From Flavobacteriia bacterium (lineage in GTDB: Bacteria; Bacteroidota; Bacteroidia; Flavobacteriales; Flavobacteriaceae): a stretch of 38,578 nucleotides of DNA. Position 1 is the stretch's first letter, and every line of letters starts with the position of its first letter. Positions 7,630-16,963 of this stretch are shown here, piece by piece. The position numbers and the translations under genes were made by a program. A model generated the notes under the pieces. That model was not told the origin of the DNA. It worked only from the letters and a program-made list of their open reading frames with translations, and did not search any database. The DNA is taken from contig JAGXIN010000004.1 in NCBI GenBank assembly GCA_024635575.1, forward strand, positions 1-38,578, in the 5' to 3' direction.

Positions 7630-8670
7630 TTAGGGAGCGACCGGGATATAAATTTCCGTTACCCACTTTCCCGGATTTGCAGTTTCTTTTGGGCCAACAG
7701 AATAAACCTCAAAGGGTTCGGCGCCTTCAATTTCAGAATAACCTTGAGCGTTCAAGGCATTATAAGCCGCTTCCCAAGCATCATTAGAAAATTTATAATC
7801 CCCTTTAAAAATAGTTTTAAAAACTTTCTGAGGTTTTAAATAGCCAGTTAAAACGTCGCCCGTGGTAATCACCCTTTCTTTTACAGGAATACAGACCGAA
7901 AACATAGCCGTATTATTTTCCTCGTCCCATTTATGATTGAGCGAAAAAGGTTTTCCGGAAGGCTCAATGCTATTATCTGCCATAAATTTTTTAACTACCG
8001 GAAACATTTCACTCATTTTTTTCTCAATATCTTCTATTTTACATGAAGTTGTTTGGTATAAATAATAGCCGCCTCCATAATCAACCGCGCCTATTGGTTC
8101 AAAAGAATGTTTTTCCATTTCTTTTAAAATATGCTGCTCCAGCAATTCCAAACCTCTGTCATAAATTGGCATCGTATTTTTTTCTATGCCTCCTTTAAAC
8201 AGCCAATAAAATTTTTCGGTATAAGAATTTTCGCCACGCATTCCCCAAATAACATCCGTGCCCAAATCACCCTCATTGAATTTCCAATAAACTTCAGGAG
8301 AGCTGCTGTTGCCAAAATTAATTTGATGTATTATTTCTTTGTTTGGTATTAAAGAGACGGTTTTCATAAACCCACTACCACTTTTCCCTTTCCAGCTGTA
8401 TGACGCGCCAACACCCGATGTGGTATCAGGATAAGTGGTTACTATGGTTGAATCTTCTTCAAACCACGGACTCCAATTTTCCCAATTTTTAAACTCATTT
8501 ACATTCTCAAAAATAACTTCTGCAGGTGCTTTTATGACTCGGGAACGATTTATATCATATTTACTTTCGAGAAGAGCACCATAAATAGCCAGTACAATTA
8601 TTGCGGCCAAAAGCAAAAAAATGAAGTATTTTAGATATTTCAAAAGAGAAAATTTAGAATTACTAATCAC
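7630..8670 (-). CDS. SRPBCC domain + GyrI-like effector-binding protein, membrane-anchored
   Basis: This 346-residue protein has an N-terminal membrane segment (about residues 11-30). It is followed by a START/SRPBCC ligand-binding domain (SRVIKAPAEVIFENVNEFKNW through about 170) and a C-terminal GyrI-like/AraC effector-binding domain (about 190-346, with GDYKFSNDAWEAAYN and PFEVYSVG). Both domains are hydrophobic-ligand folds and no DNA-binding domain is present. The protein may bind or sense small lipophilic molecules at the membrane, but the ligand is unknown. The start is a GTG. The TAA stop lies in a CCTAACC word of the adjacent intergenic repeat. Confidence 0.7.
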   Translation of the reverse strand: MISNSKFSLLKYLKYFIFLLLAAIIVLAIYGALLESKYDINRSRVIKAPAEVIFENVNEFKNWENWSPWFEEDSTIVTTYPDTTSGVGASYSWKGKSGSGFMKTVSLIPNKEIIHQINFGNSSSPEVYWKFNEGDLGTDVIWGMRGENSYTEKFYWLFKGGIEKNTMPIYDRGLELLEQHILKEMEKHSFEPIGAVDYGGGYYLYQTTSCKIEDIEKKMSEMFPVVKKFMADNSIEPSGKPFSLNHKWDEENNTAMFSVCIPVKERVITTGDVLTGYLKPQKVFKTIFKGDYKFSNDAWEAAYNALNAQGYSEIEGAEPFEVYSVGPKETANPGKWVTEIYIPVAP

Positions 8671-8735
8671 TAATTTAAGGAATTATATTGTTATAAAATA
8701 GTAAATTTGTTGATAAATTTTAAATTATCCATCAA

Positions 8736-10769
8736 ATGAAAATTAAATATTTTTTACCGATGCTGTTAATGGCATCATTCTTCTTTTCTTGTGAAGATCA
8801 AAAGAAAAATGAAAATGACAAAAAGGAAGTCTCAACAGAATTTAAAACTGAAGTTGAGCAATTTGCAGACATTAAAATTCTGCGTTATCAAATTCCGGGT
8901 TTTGAAAACCTAACATTAAACCAAAAAAAATTGGTGTATTATTTGTCACAAGCGGGTATGGAAGGCCGTGATATGATTTATGATCAAAACTACCGCCATA
9001 ACCTGACAATAAAAAGAGCCTTAGAGACTATTTACCAAAATTATGCCGGGGACAAAACGAATGAAGATTGGAAAAATTTCGAAATCTATTTAAAAAGAAT
9101 TTGGTTTTCTAACGGTATCCACCATCATTATTCAAATGATAAATTTAAACCTGAATTTTCATCGGCATATTTTGATATGCTATTAAAAGAAACCAATACC
9201 AATCTTACGGGGGAAGCTTATGAAGTTATTTTTAATGATAAAGATGCTAAAAAGGTAAATCTGGATGAAAGCAAAGGATTGTTGGTAGGCTCGGCCACAA
9301 ATTTTTATTCGCCTGAAGTTACCGCCGCAGATGTAGATAAATTCTATGCTTCAAAAATCGATAAAAATGATAAAACGCCAGTAGAATACGGATTGAATTC
9401 GAAATTGATTAAAAATGCTGACGGATCTTTAGAAGAAAAAGTTTGGAAAGTTGGCGGTATGTATAGCGCATCCATCGAAAATATAATTGGGTGGTTAGGA
9501 AAAGCCATTGAAGTTTCGGAAAATGAAAAACAGGCTGAAGCCCTAAAATTACTAATTGAATATTACAAAACCGGTAATTTAAAAACTTGGGATGCCTATA
9601 ATATTGCCTGGGTAACAAATACCGAAGGTGATATTGACTATATCAATGGATTTGTTGAAGTTTATAACGATCCAAAAGCCTTTAGAGGCTCATACGAGTC
9701 AATTGTCCAGATAAAAGATTTTGATATGTCTAAAAAAATGGCTGTTTTGGCTGAAAATGCCCAGTGGTTTGAAGACAATTCAACATTACAAGAATCCCAT
9801 AAAAAGAAAAATGTGGTCGGCGTTTCCTACAAAACGGTAAATGCAGCTTCAGAATCTGGAGATTCATCTCCTTCAACGCCAATTGGCATAAACTTGCCAA
9901 ATAACAACTGGATTCGTGAACAACATGGCTCAAAATCTGTCTCCCTTGGAAATATTATTGAGGCCTATAATAATGCTGGCGGAACAGACAGATTAAAGGA
10001 ATTTGCTTTTGATGAAGCTGAAGTTGAAACTGAAATAAAATATGGACAAACAGCTGACAAATTGCATACAGCTTTGCATGAAGTAATTGGTCACGCGAGC
10101 GGACAAATAAATAAAGGAATTGGACAACCTAAAGAAACCTTAAAAAATTATTCTTCAACATTGGAAGAAGCTAGAGCTGATTTGGTTGGACTTTATTATT
10201 TACCTGACGAAAAATTGGTTGAAATGAATATTTCACCAAATGCACAAGGAATAGGAAAAGCAGCTTATGATGCTTATATCAGAAATGGTTTAATGACCCA
10301 ATTGATTCGTTTAAATTTAGGCGATGACATTGAAGAAGCGCACATGAGAAACCGACAATTGGTGGCTGCTTGGGCATTTGAAAAAGGCAAAAAAGATAAT
10401 GTCATCGAAAAAGTGATAAAGGACAATAAAACATATTTTGTAATAAGGGATTACGCCAAATTAAGAGTTTTGTTTGGTGAATTGTTGAATGAAATTCAAC
10501 GTATCAAATCGGAAGGAGATTTTAAATCAGGAAAATCTTTGGTTGAAACGTACGGCGTAAAAGTTGATCAAGCGCTTCATAAAGAAGTTTTGGATCGTAA
10601 CAGTCAATTTAAATCGGCACCTTACAGCGGCTTTGTGAATCCAGTACTGACAACTGAATTAGATGCTGAAGGAAATATTACGGATATAAAAGTTACTCAG
10701 CCTGCTAGTTTTGCTGAGCAAATGTTGGATTATGCAAAAAGATATACCACATTGCCTGAGGTAAATTAA
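8736..10769 (+). CDS. Dipeptidyl peptidase III-like zinc metallopeptidase (family M49), lipoprotein
   Basis: This 677-residue peptidase is expected to cut dipeptides from the N-terminus of oligopeptides. The zinc motif HEVIGH (residues 448-453) and the second motif EEARAD (about 477-482) are the M49 hallmarks HExxGH and EExxAD. The N-terminus MKIKYFLPMLLMASFFFSC is a lipoprotein signal with Cys19, so the enzyme should be anchored on the outer membrane or in the periplasm, unlike eukaryotic cytosolic DPP III. A good terminator follows. With the M13 peptidase 1.4 kb downstream it suggests use of external peptides. Confidence 0.9.
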   Translation: MKIKYFLPMLLMASFFFSCEDQKKNENDKKEVSTEFKTEVEQFADIKILRYQIPGFENLTLNQKKLVYYLSQAGMEGRDMIYDQNYRHNLTIKRALETIYQNYAGDKTNEDWKNFEIYLKRIWFSNGIHHHYSNDKFKPEFSSAYFDMLLKETNTNLTGEAYEVIFNDKDAKKVNLDESKGLLVGSATNFYSPEVTAADVDKFYASKIDKNDKTPVEYGLNSKLIKNADGSLEEKVWKVGGMYSASIENIIGWLGKAIEVSENEKQAEALKLLIEYYKTGNLKTWDAYNIAWVTNTEGDIDYINGFVEVYNDPKAFRGSYESIVQIKDFDMSKKMAVLAENAQWFEDNSTLQESHKKKNVVGVSYKTVNAASESGDSSPSTPIGINLPNNNWIREQHGSKSVSLGNIIEAYNNAGGTDRLKEFAFDEAEVETEIKYGQTADKLHTALHEVIGHASGQINKGIGQPKETLKNYSSTLEEARADLVGLYYLPDEKLVEMNISPNAQGIGKAAYDAYIRNGLMTQLIRLNLGDDIEEAHMRNRQLVAAWAFEKGKKDNVIEKVIKDNKTYFVIRDYAKLRVLFGELLNEIQRIKSEGDFKSGKSLVETYGVKVDQALHKEVLDRNSQFKSAPYSGFVNPVLTTELDAEGNITDIKVTQPASFAEQMLDYAKRYTTLPEVN

Positions 10770-10793
10770 AAATATAAATAATTTTTATTAAAG

Positions 10794-10827
10794 TCCGTTT
10801 CAATTTTATTGAAACGGATTTTTTTTT
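10794..10827 (+). terminator. Rho-independent terminator after the M49 peptidase gene
   Basis: TCCGTTTCAA (10794-10803), a TTTTA loop and TTGAAACGGA (10809-10818) form a perfect 10-bp stem followed by nine T residues. The T-tract reaches the stop codon of the convergent 61-residue gene. Confidence 0.88.
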
Positions 10828-11011
10828 AGTGTAAGGAGAAGGTTATTAAGGTAAAAATAAGGATGATTAAAATAACTGAAATGAGTACAATGAATGAGTT
10901 TTTATAATACTTTTTGTGAATTTTAATGTCCTTTTTATAACTCCAAAACATAGCGATTATAAATACAATTACAAAAATTGCCGCAAAAATTAATTGTCCT
11001 TTACTAAACAT
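10826..11011 (-). CDS. Small two-helix membrane protein, uncharacterised
   Basis: This 61-residue protein has two hydrophobic segments (about residues 6-24 and 40-58) separated by a basic loop (SYKKDIKIHKKYYKNS). The N-terminus MFSKGQLIFAAIFVIVFII followed by W-S-Y-K-K-D resembles a small conserved protein found in many flavobacteria. I know of no function. The basic loop suggests both termini face the periplasm. It fills the gap between the M49 gene and the dehydrogenase gene, is divergent from the latter, and its stop codon touches the M49 terminator's T-tract. Confidence 0.65.
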   Translation of the reverse strand: MFSKGQLIFAAIFVIVFIIAMFWSYKKDIKIHKKYYKNSFIVLISVILIILIFTLITFSLH

Positions 11012-11055
11012 AATAAATGTGTATATTTAACTTCAAAAATACGTAAATTTTCAAC

Positions 11056-11772
11056 ATGAAAAATGCATTAATTATTGGCGCATCATCTGGAATAGGACGA
11101 GAATTGGCTAAATTATTGACTGAAGATGATTACAATGTAATCATTACAGGCAGAAGGGGACAATTGCTTGAAGAAATTAAGGCAACCAATCCTGAAAAAT
11201 TTGTGGTTAAAATTCATGATGTAAATGATTTGGATTCCAGTGATGTTTTATTCGATACCCTTAAAAATGAATTTAAAACCATTGATTTAATTGTTTACAG
11301 TTCAGGTGTTGGCAATCCAAATTACGAACTTGAATGGGAAAAGGAACTTCCGACATTGCAAACCAACATTATTGCGGCTACCAAAATTTATGGGCTCGCT
11401 TATAATTTTTTCAGGAAACAGGGGTATGGGCATTTGGTTGGGATTTCTTCTATCGCATCAATTCGCGGAAACCGTCATGTGCCGGCATATTTTTCCTCAA
11501 AAGCGTTTCAGGCAAATTATTTGGAGTCCCTTTGGATGAAAGGCAAAAGAAGTAAAGCCGAAATTTACGTGACCGATATTCAGCCCGGATTTGTGGATAC
11601 GCCAATGGCCATAGGCAAGACATTTTGGATGGCTACCACAGAAAAAGCAACCAAACAAATTTATACGGCAATTAAACAGAAACGAAAAAAAGCATATATC
11701 ACAAAACGTTGGCGATTGGTGGCATTTGTGTTGAAAAATGCACCTTCACGTTTGCTTTATAAATTTTTATGA
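11056..11772 (+). CDS. Short-chain dehydrogenase/reductase (SDR) family
   Basis: This is a 238-residue classical SDR oxidoreductase. The nucleotide site GASSGIGREL is at residues 8-17, an NNAG-like position reads VYSSGVGN, the catalytic serine lies in GISSIAS, and the YxxxK pair is in AYFSSKAF. A C-terminal basic tail (KQKRKKAYITKRW) resembles SDRs that act on membrane-associated substrates. The substrate is unknown. The gene is followed after 30 bases by the MazG-like gene and then the M13 peptidase on the same strand, which may form a loose operon. Confidence 0.88.
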   Translation: MKNALIIGASSGIGRELAKLLTEDDYNVIITGRRGQLLEEIKATNPEKFVVKIHDVNDLDSSDVLFDTLKNEFKTIDLIVYSSGVGNPNYELEWEKELPTLQTNIIAATKIYGLAYNFFRKQGYGHLVGISSIASIRGNRHVPAYFSSKAFQANYLESLWMKGKRSKAEIYVTDIQPGFVDTPMAIGKTFWMATTEKATKQIYTAIKQKRKKAYITKRWRLVAFVLKNAPSRLLYKFL

Positions 11773-11802
11773 CCATTCAAAAGAACACTAAAATATAATT
11801 AA

Positions 11803-12189
11803 ATGATAAATAAACTGAAAGCCGTTCAGGAATTTCATGAATCCTTCAGATTGGGAATTCAACATAAACCTATTGCAAAACTTGAAGAAAATAAACTTAA
11901 ATTGCGGTTTGATTTAATGGCAGAAGAAAATGAAGAATATTTAGAAGCTGCCAAAAATAATGATTTGGTTGAAGTGGCTGATGCCCTTGGTGATATGCTG
12001 TATATTTTATGCGGAACTATTTTGGAGCATGGCATGCAATATAAAATTGAGGAAGTTTTTAATGAAATCCAACGCAGCAATATGAGCAAATTGGGCGAAG
12101 ATGGCAACCCCATTTATAGAGAAGACGGCAAAGTATTGAAAGGTCCGAATTATTTTAAACCGAATATTTTAAAAATTTTAGAAAATTAA
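11803..12189 (+). CDS. MazG-like nucleotide pyrophosphohydrolase (all-alpha NTP-PPase)
   Basis: This 128-residue protein of the MazG/PRA-PH superfamily has the metal-binding pattern EENEEYLEAA followed by LVEVADALGDMLYI, the ExxE...ExxD arrangement. Relatives hydrolyse non-canonical NTPs or phosphoribosyl-ATP to monophosphate plus pyrophosphate. There are no other histidine genes nearby, so a house-cleaning role is more likely than HisE. It sits between the SDR and M13 genes with gaps of 30 and 23 bases. Substrate is not determinable from the sequence. Confidence 0.8.
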   Translation: MINKLKAVQEFHESFRLGIQHKPIAKLEENKLKLRFDLMAEENEEYLEAAKNNDLVEVADALGDMLYILCGTILEHGMQYKIEEVFNEIQRSNMSKLGEDGNPIYREDGKVLKGPNYFKPNILKILEN

Positions 12190-12212
12190 TACCATAATTT
12201 AATAATAAAAAA

Positions 12213-14300
12213 ATGAATGCAAATAAATTATTTTTACTGTTCATTGCAGTAGTGTCAATAAACTATTCTTCTAGCGCACAAGAAAAAATGAAAGAAACGC
12301 ATACCCCTGGATTAGAAATAAAAAATATGGACCTCAGCGTAAGTCCTACTGATGATTTTTTTAGATATGTAAATGGATCTTGGCTAGATAATGCTGAAAT
12401 TCCGGCAGACAGAACTTCTTGGGGAAGTTTTAATGAATTAAGAAAAAAAACAGATGCCGATGTTTTGGAAATTTTAAATGAAGCCATTAAAAATCAAAAT
12501 TCCCCAAAATTAAAAGATGCTCAAGGAAATTTAACGGCCATGTCAGATCAAGAAAAAGCAGTGAATTATTATGAATCGGTAATGGATACCATAACAAGAA
12601 ACATTCAGGGTATCAATCCTGTTCTTCCTTATTTGGCTAAAATTGACGCTGTAAATAATTTGGAAGATTTGAATCATCTTTTGGTTGAAAGCACACCTTA
12701 TGGCGGCGTTGGGTTTTATAATTTTTATATTTATAATGATTTAAAAAACAGCAACAGATATGTTGGATATGTTTCACCGGCAGGATTGGGTTTGTCTCGT
12801 GATTATTATGTAGACCAAGATGACAATACGAAATTAAAGAGAGAAAAATATATTGAACATATTGCCAAAATGCTTCATTTTTATGGTGATTCCAAAGAAA
12901 TTGCGAGTAAAAATGCGCAACGAATTTTTAATTATGAATACAATTTAGCAAAACCGAGAATAACCAAAGAAGAATCCAGAGATCGTCGAAAAACATACAA
13001 TCCAAAAAGCATCGACGAATTAAATGCGCTTACTTCTTCTATTCATTGGAATACTTATTTTAAGGGGATTGGCATTGCTAAAATGGATACCGTTGTGGTA
13101 AGAGAACCAAAATATATGGCAGCAATGGATTCCATCATCAAAGCAAGTTCTATTGACGATATTAAATTGTATTTGAAATGGACCGCGATAGATGGCGCCG
13201 CAAATATGTTAAGTGATGACATTGAAGTTGCAAATTGGGAATTTTACGGTAAAGAATTAACTGGCGCTATTCAACAACGTCCTCGCGATGAAAGAGCTTT
13301 AAGTTCCATAAATGGTGTAATTGGTGAAGCATTGGGAAAATTATATGTAGATAAAAAATTTCCGCCTGAAGCCAAAGCCAAAGCATTAGAAATGATTGAA
13401 AATGTCATGGCCGGCTATGAAATCAGAATTCAAAAATTACCTTGGATGAGTGATGCCACAAAACAAAAAGCCATAGAGAAACTGCATAAATTAACCATTA
13501 AAATTGCCTATCCAGATAAATGGAAAGATTACTCGGCATTGGTGGTTGTTGGCGTAAAAGACGGCGGTTCTTATTTTCAAAATTCAATGAATGCCAGAAA
13601 ATGGAATTTCGATAAAAATATTGCAAAATTGGGAAATCCGGTGGACAGAACAGAATGGGGAATGTCTCCTCAAACAGTGAATGCTTATTTTAATGCCACA
13701 AACAATGAAATTGTATTTCCTGCGGCTATTTTACAACCACCTTTTTATAATTATTTGGCTGATGAAGCTGTTAATTATGGCGGAATTGGAGCCGTAATCG
13801 GTCACGAAATTTCTCATAGTTTCGACGATTCAGGCGCGCGATTTGACGGTGATGGAAATTTAGTTGATTGGTGGACTGCTGATGATTTGGAAAAATTCAC
13901 GGTGCTTGGAAGTAAATTGGCCGACCAATATAGTGCAGTGGAAGCATTGCCAGAAGTATATTTAAACGGAAAATACAATTTAGGAGAAAATATTGGTGAT
14001 TTGGGTGGCGTGAACGCTGCTTTAGAAGGATTGGAATTGTTTTATAAAACAAACGGCCGACCTAAAAATATTGATGGATTTACTGCAGAACAACGATTCT
14101 TTATATCTTGGGCAACAGTTTGGCGCACAAAAATGCGTGAGGATGCATTGCGCAATTTAATAAAAACCGATCCACATGCGCCGGGAATGTTTAGAGCCTA
14201 TATGCCTTTAACAAATGTTGATGCATTTTATGACGCATTTAATATCAAACCAGAAGATAAAATGTATTTAGAGGAGAAAGACAGAGTTAAAATTTGGTAA
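12213..14300 (+). CDS. M13 family zinc metallopeptidase (neprilysin/PepO-like)
   Basis: This is a 695-residue exported endopeptidase for oligopeptides. The signal peptide MNANKLFLLFIAVVSINYSSSAQE probably ends after SSA. The peptidase M13 N-terminal domain starts at DLSVSPTDDFFRYVNGSWL. The catalytic site is GHEISHSFDD (His531) with the third zinc ligand in ENIGDLGG (Glu592), and NAYFNATNNEIVFPAAILQ is the substrate-binding region. The end of the protein, DRVKIW, matches the family C-terminus. A bidirectional terminator shared with nadB follows. It could generate substrates for the M49 dipeptidyl peptidase encoded 1.4 kb upstream. Confidence 0.93.
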   Translation: MNANKLFLLFIAVVSINYSSSAQEKMKETHTPGLEIKNMDLSVSPTDDFFRYVNGSWLDNAEIPADRTSWGSFNELRKKTDADVLEILNEAIKNQNSPKLKDAQGNLTAMSDQEKAVNYYESVMDTITRNIQGINPVLPYLAKIDAVNNLEDLNHLLVESTPYGGVGFYNFYIYNDLKNSNRYVGYVSPAGLGLSRDYYVDQDDNTKLKREKYIEHIAKMLHFYGDSKEIASKNAQRIFNYEYNLAKPRITKEESRDRRKTYNPKSIDELNALTSSIHWNTYFKGIGIAKMDTVVVREPKYMAAMDSIIKASSIDDIKLYLKWTAIDGAANMLSDDIEVANWEFYGKELTGAIQQRPRDERALSSINGVIGEALGKLYVDKKFPPEAKAKALEMIENVMAGYEIRIQKLPWMSDATKQKAIEKLHKLTIKIAYPDKWKDYSALVVVGVKDGGSYFQNSMNARKWNFDKNIAKLGNPVDRTEWGMSPQTVNAYFNATNNEIVFPAAILQPPFYNYLADEAVNYGGIGAVIGHEISHSFDDSGARFDGDGNLVDWWTADDLEKFTVLGSKLADQYSAVEALPEVYLNGKYNLGENIGDLGGVNAALEGLELFYKTNGRPKNIDGFTAEQRFFISWATVWRTKMREDALRNLIKTDPHAPGMFRAYMPLTNVDAFYDAFNIKPEDKMYLEEKDRVKIW

Positions 14301-14310
14301 TAACAACAAT

Positions 14311-14339
14311 AAAAAAGGAGCTGTTAAAGCTCCTTTTTT
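14311..14339. terminator. Bidirectional terminator between the M13 peptidase gene and nadB
   Basis: AAAAAAGGAGCT (14311-14322), a GTTAA loop and AGCTCCTTTTTT (14328-14339) form a perfect 12-bp stem with a T-tract on either strand. The nadB stop codon (14324-14326) lies in the loop. Its last codons, for the C-terminal KKEL, form one arm. Confidence 0.88.
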
Positions 14340-15919
14340 ATTAAATCCACATTATAAAATCCGCCCCTGTTTTCTTTTCTTTTTTTAGAAAATCGTGTAA
14401 TTAAAAAAGCAGTTGTAATTAAATTTCGCAGCTCACATAAATCAACTGAAAGTTCAGAATGCTCGTAAAGACGCTTATTGTCTTCAAACAATACATGAAG
14501 CTTTCTTTCAGCGCGCAATAAACGTTCATTAGAGCGAACAATACCAACATAATTGCTCATAATGGTTTTTACTTCATTTCTGTCATGCGTAATTAAAATC
14601 TTCTCCATGTTTTTTACCACGCCACTGTCATTCCAATCCGGAATATTTTTTGGTGCTTTAATTTTTTCAAACCGTTGTGTTAAATTTTCAAAAGCCCTAT
14701 GAGCAAAAACAATGCCTTCCAATAAAGAATTTGAAGCCAGTCTGTTTGCGCCATGAAGACCTGTTCTGGTAACTTCACCAGCACCATATAAATTTTTAAT
14801 GGAAGTTTTGCCCTTTTTATTCACATTTACGCCACCACAAATATAATGTGCAGCAGGTGATACAGGAATAAAATCCTTGCGCACATCAATGCCTAAAGAC
14901 ATACATTTTTCGGTAATGTTTGGAAAGTGTTTTTTAAAAGATTCAAACTCTAAATGCGTACAGTCAAGATAAACATTGGGCATCCCGCTTTTTTTAAGCT
15001 CGTGGTCAATGGCTCTTGCCACAATATCCCGTGATGCCAATTCTTCACGTTCATCATATTTATGCATAAATTGGTTGCCATAATAATCTCTTAAAATAGC
15101 ACCTGCACCACGAACAGCTTCTGAAATTAAAAAAGCCGGATATTCTCCGGGATTATATAAAGCGGTTGGGTGAAACTGAATAAACTCAACATCAGAAACT
15201 TCCGCCATCGCTCTATAAGCCATTGCAATTCCGTCACCGGTGGCAACAACCGGATTTGTGGTGGTAAAATAAACTTGTCCGTTTCCGCCTGAAGCCAACA
15301 TGGTTACTTTTGCTGCAAATGTTTTTACCACATTTTTTTTCTCATCCAATACATAAGCGCCATAACAGGTAATTTTTTCTGAAACTGATGTTTGTCTCTT
15401 TTTAACCTGATGTTCCGTAATCAAATCAATTGCGAAATGGTGCGATAAAAATTGAATATTTTTGGTATTTTCTACTTGCGCAATAAGTGCTCTTTCAATT
15501 TCTGCACCTGTAAGATCTTCATGATGTAAAATCCGATCCTGTGAATGTCCGCCTTCTCTTCCCAAAGAAAAGTTTCCTTTGGAGGTCTTATCAAATATAG
15601 CTCCCCATTCCATCAATTCCTTGAGTCGGGCAGGAGCGTCTTCAACCACCATTTTAACCACTTCTTCATCACACAATCCATCACCTGCAATTAAGGTGTC
15701 TTCTATATGCTGTTCAAATGAATCAACAGTTTTATTCCAGACGGAGGCGATTCCTCCTTGGGCATATTTGGTATTGCTTTCGCTCTTTTCGCTTTTTGTG
15801 ATGATAGTGACTGTAGCATCTTTAAAGTAATTTGCCACTTTTAAAGCAAAACTCAGCCCTGCAATTCCAGAACCAATGATTAGAAAATCGGAGTTGTATG
15901 ATTTTTTTTCAGCATTCAT
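14324..15919 (-). CDS. nadB: L-aspartate oxidase
   Basis: NadB oxidises L-aspartate to iminoaspartate with FAD, the first step of de novo NAD synthesis. The 531-residue protein has the FAD motif IIGSGIAGLSFALKVA, the flavin-binding TKYAQGGIASVW region, and the active-site segments HPTALYNPGEYPAFLISEAVRGAGAIL (quoted in part) and ARAIDHELKKSG. GAGEVTRTGLHGANRLASNS is the C-terminal FAD contact. NadA is encoded 11 bases upstream, so the two form an operon. The 3' end overlaps the shared terminator. Confidence 0.95.
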   Translation of the reverse strand: MNAEKKSYNSDFLIIGSGIAGLSFALKVANYFKDATVTIITKSEKSESNTKYAQGGIASVWNKTVDSFEQHIEDTLIAGDGLCDEEVVKMVVEDAPARLKELMEWGAIFDKTSKGNFSLGREGGHSQDRILHHEDLTGAEIERALIAQVENTKNIQFLSHHFAIDLITEHQVKKRQTSVSEKITCYGAYVLDEKKNVVKTFAAKVTMLASGGNGQVYFTTTNPVVATGDGIAMAYRAMAEVSDVEFIQFHPTALYNPGEYPAFLISEAVRGAGAILRDYYGNQFMHKYDEREELASRDIVARAIDHELKKSGMPNVYLDCTHLEFESFKKHFPNITEKCMSLGIDVRKDFIPVSPAAHYICGGVNVNKKGKTSIKNLYGAGEVTRTGLHGANRLASNSLLEGIVFAHRAFENLTQRFEKIKAPKNIPDWNDSGVVKNMEKILITHDRNEVKTIMSNYVGIVRSNERLLRAERKLHVLFEDNKRLYEHSELSVDLCELRNLITTAFLITRFSKKRKENRGGFYNVDLIKKEL

Positions 15920-15930
15920 TTGATTTATTG

Positions 15931-16923
15931 TTATTTAGAAAGTTCCAGCATACGTTCAATAGAAACCAATGCTTTTTTCCTTAATTCTTCCTCTACATGA
16001 ACCTCTGGCAATTCATGTTTTAAACATAAATACAATTTTTGCATTGTATTCATTTTCATATAAAAACATTCGCTGCAATTACAATTATCATCGTCAACCG
16101 GGGCAGGAATTAAAATTTTATCTGGTGATTCTTGTCGCATTTTGTGTAAAATACCGACTTCGGTAGCTATAATAAATTTTTTCGCTTTGCTTGTTTTTAC
16201 ATAATTCAACAATCCTGAAGTTGAGCCAACATATTTGGCAACTTTCAACAAATGTTCTTTAGATTCAGGATGTGCAATAATTTCGGCATCTGGATTTTCA
16301 GCGTATAATTTCAATATTTTATCTATTGAAAAAGCTTCATGAACCATACACGCACCATCCCAAAGAACCATTTCTCGACCTGTTTTTTTAATCAGCCAAG
16401 CACCTAAATTACGATCCGGAGCAAAAATAATGGGTTGCTCTTTCGGTATCGAATTGATTATTTTTTCGGCATTTGAAGAAGTGCAAACAATGTCTGTCAT
16501 TGATTTTATTTCTGCGGAAGTGTTTACATAAGAAACTACCAAATGGTTTGGATGCTGTTTTTTGAAAGCGGCAAAATCGGCTGGTGGACATGAGTCTGCC
16601 AATGAGCATCCCGCTTTTAAATCGGGCAATAAAACTTTTTTGGACGGATTTAAAATCTTTGCGGTCTCAGCCATAAAGTGCACGCCGGCAAAAACAATAA
16701 TATCTGCACTGGTTTTAGCTGCTTGTTGTGCCAAAGCCAAACTGTCACCCACAAAATCTGCAATATCCTGTATGGCGTCTTCTTGGTAATAATGCGCTAA
16801 AATAACGGCGTTTTTTTCTTTTCTAAGTTTGTTTATCTCTTTTACGTAATCAATATTAGGAGTTTTAATGTCTAAAAACCCTTTTTCCTGAAGTTCATTC
16901 TTAGCTTGTTCTAACGTAGTCAT
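15931..16923 (-). CDS. nadA: Quinolinate synthase
   Basis: NadA condenses iminoaspartate with dihydroxyacetone phosphate to quinolinate using a 4Fe-4S cluster. Family motifs are [33 protein letters not shown] with a cluster cysteine, IVCTSSNA with the second, and the C-terminal [12 protein letters not shown] with the third. The start is set at ATG 16923 ([11 protein letters not shown]), giving 330 residues. The longer track version begins with a TTG inside a hairpin and adds 14 non-homologous residues. It forms an operon with nadB downstream. Confidence 0.95.
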   Translation of the reverse strand: MTTLEQAKNELQEKGFLDIKTPNIDYVKEINKLRKEKNAVILAHYYQEDAIQDIADFVGDSLALAQQAAKTSADIIVFAGVHFMAETAKILNPSKKVLLPDLKAGCSLADSCPPADFAAFKKQHPNHLVVSYVNTSAEIKSMTDIVCTSSNAEKIINSIPKEQPIIFAPDRNLGAWLIKKTGREMVLWDGACMVHEAFSIDKILKLYAENPDAEIIAHPESKEHLLKVAKYVGSTSGLLNYVKTSKAKKFIIATEVGILHKMRQESPDKILIPAPVDDDNCNCSECFYMKMNTMQKLYLCLKHELPEVHVEEELRKKALVSIERMLELSK

Positions 16924-16963
16924 ATCCTGTTTTTTTTGATTGATTAAGACCAAATAATATGCC

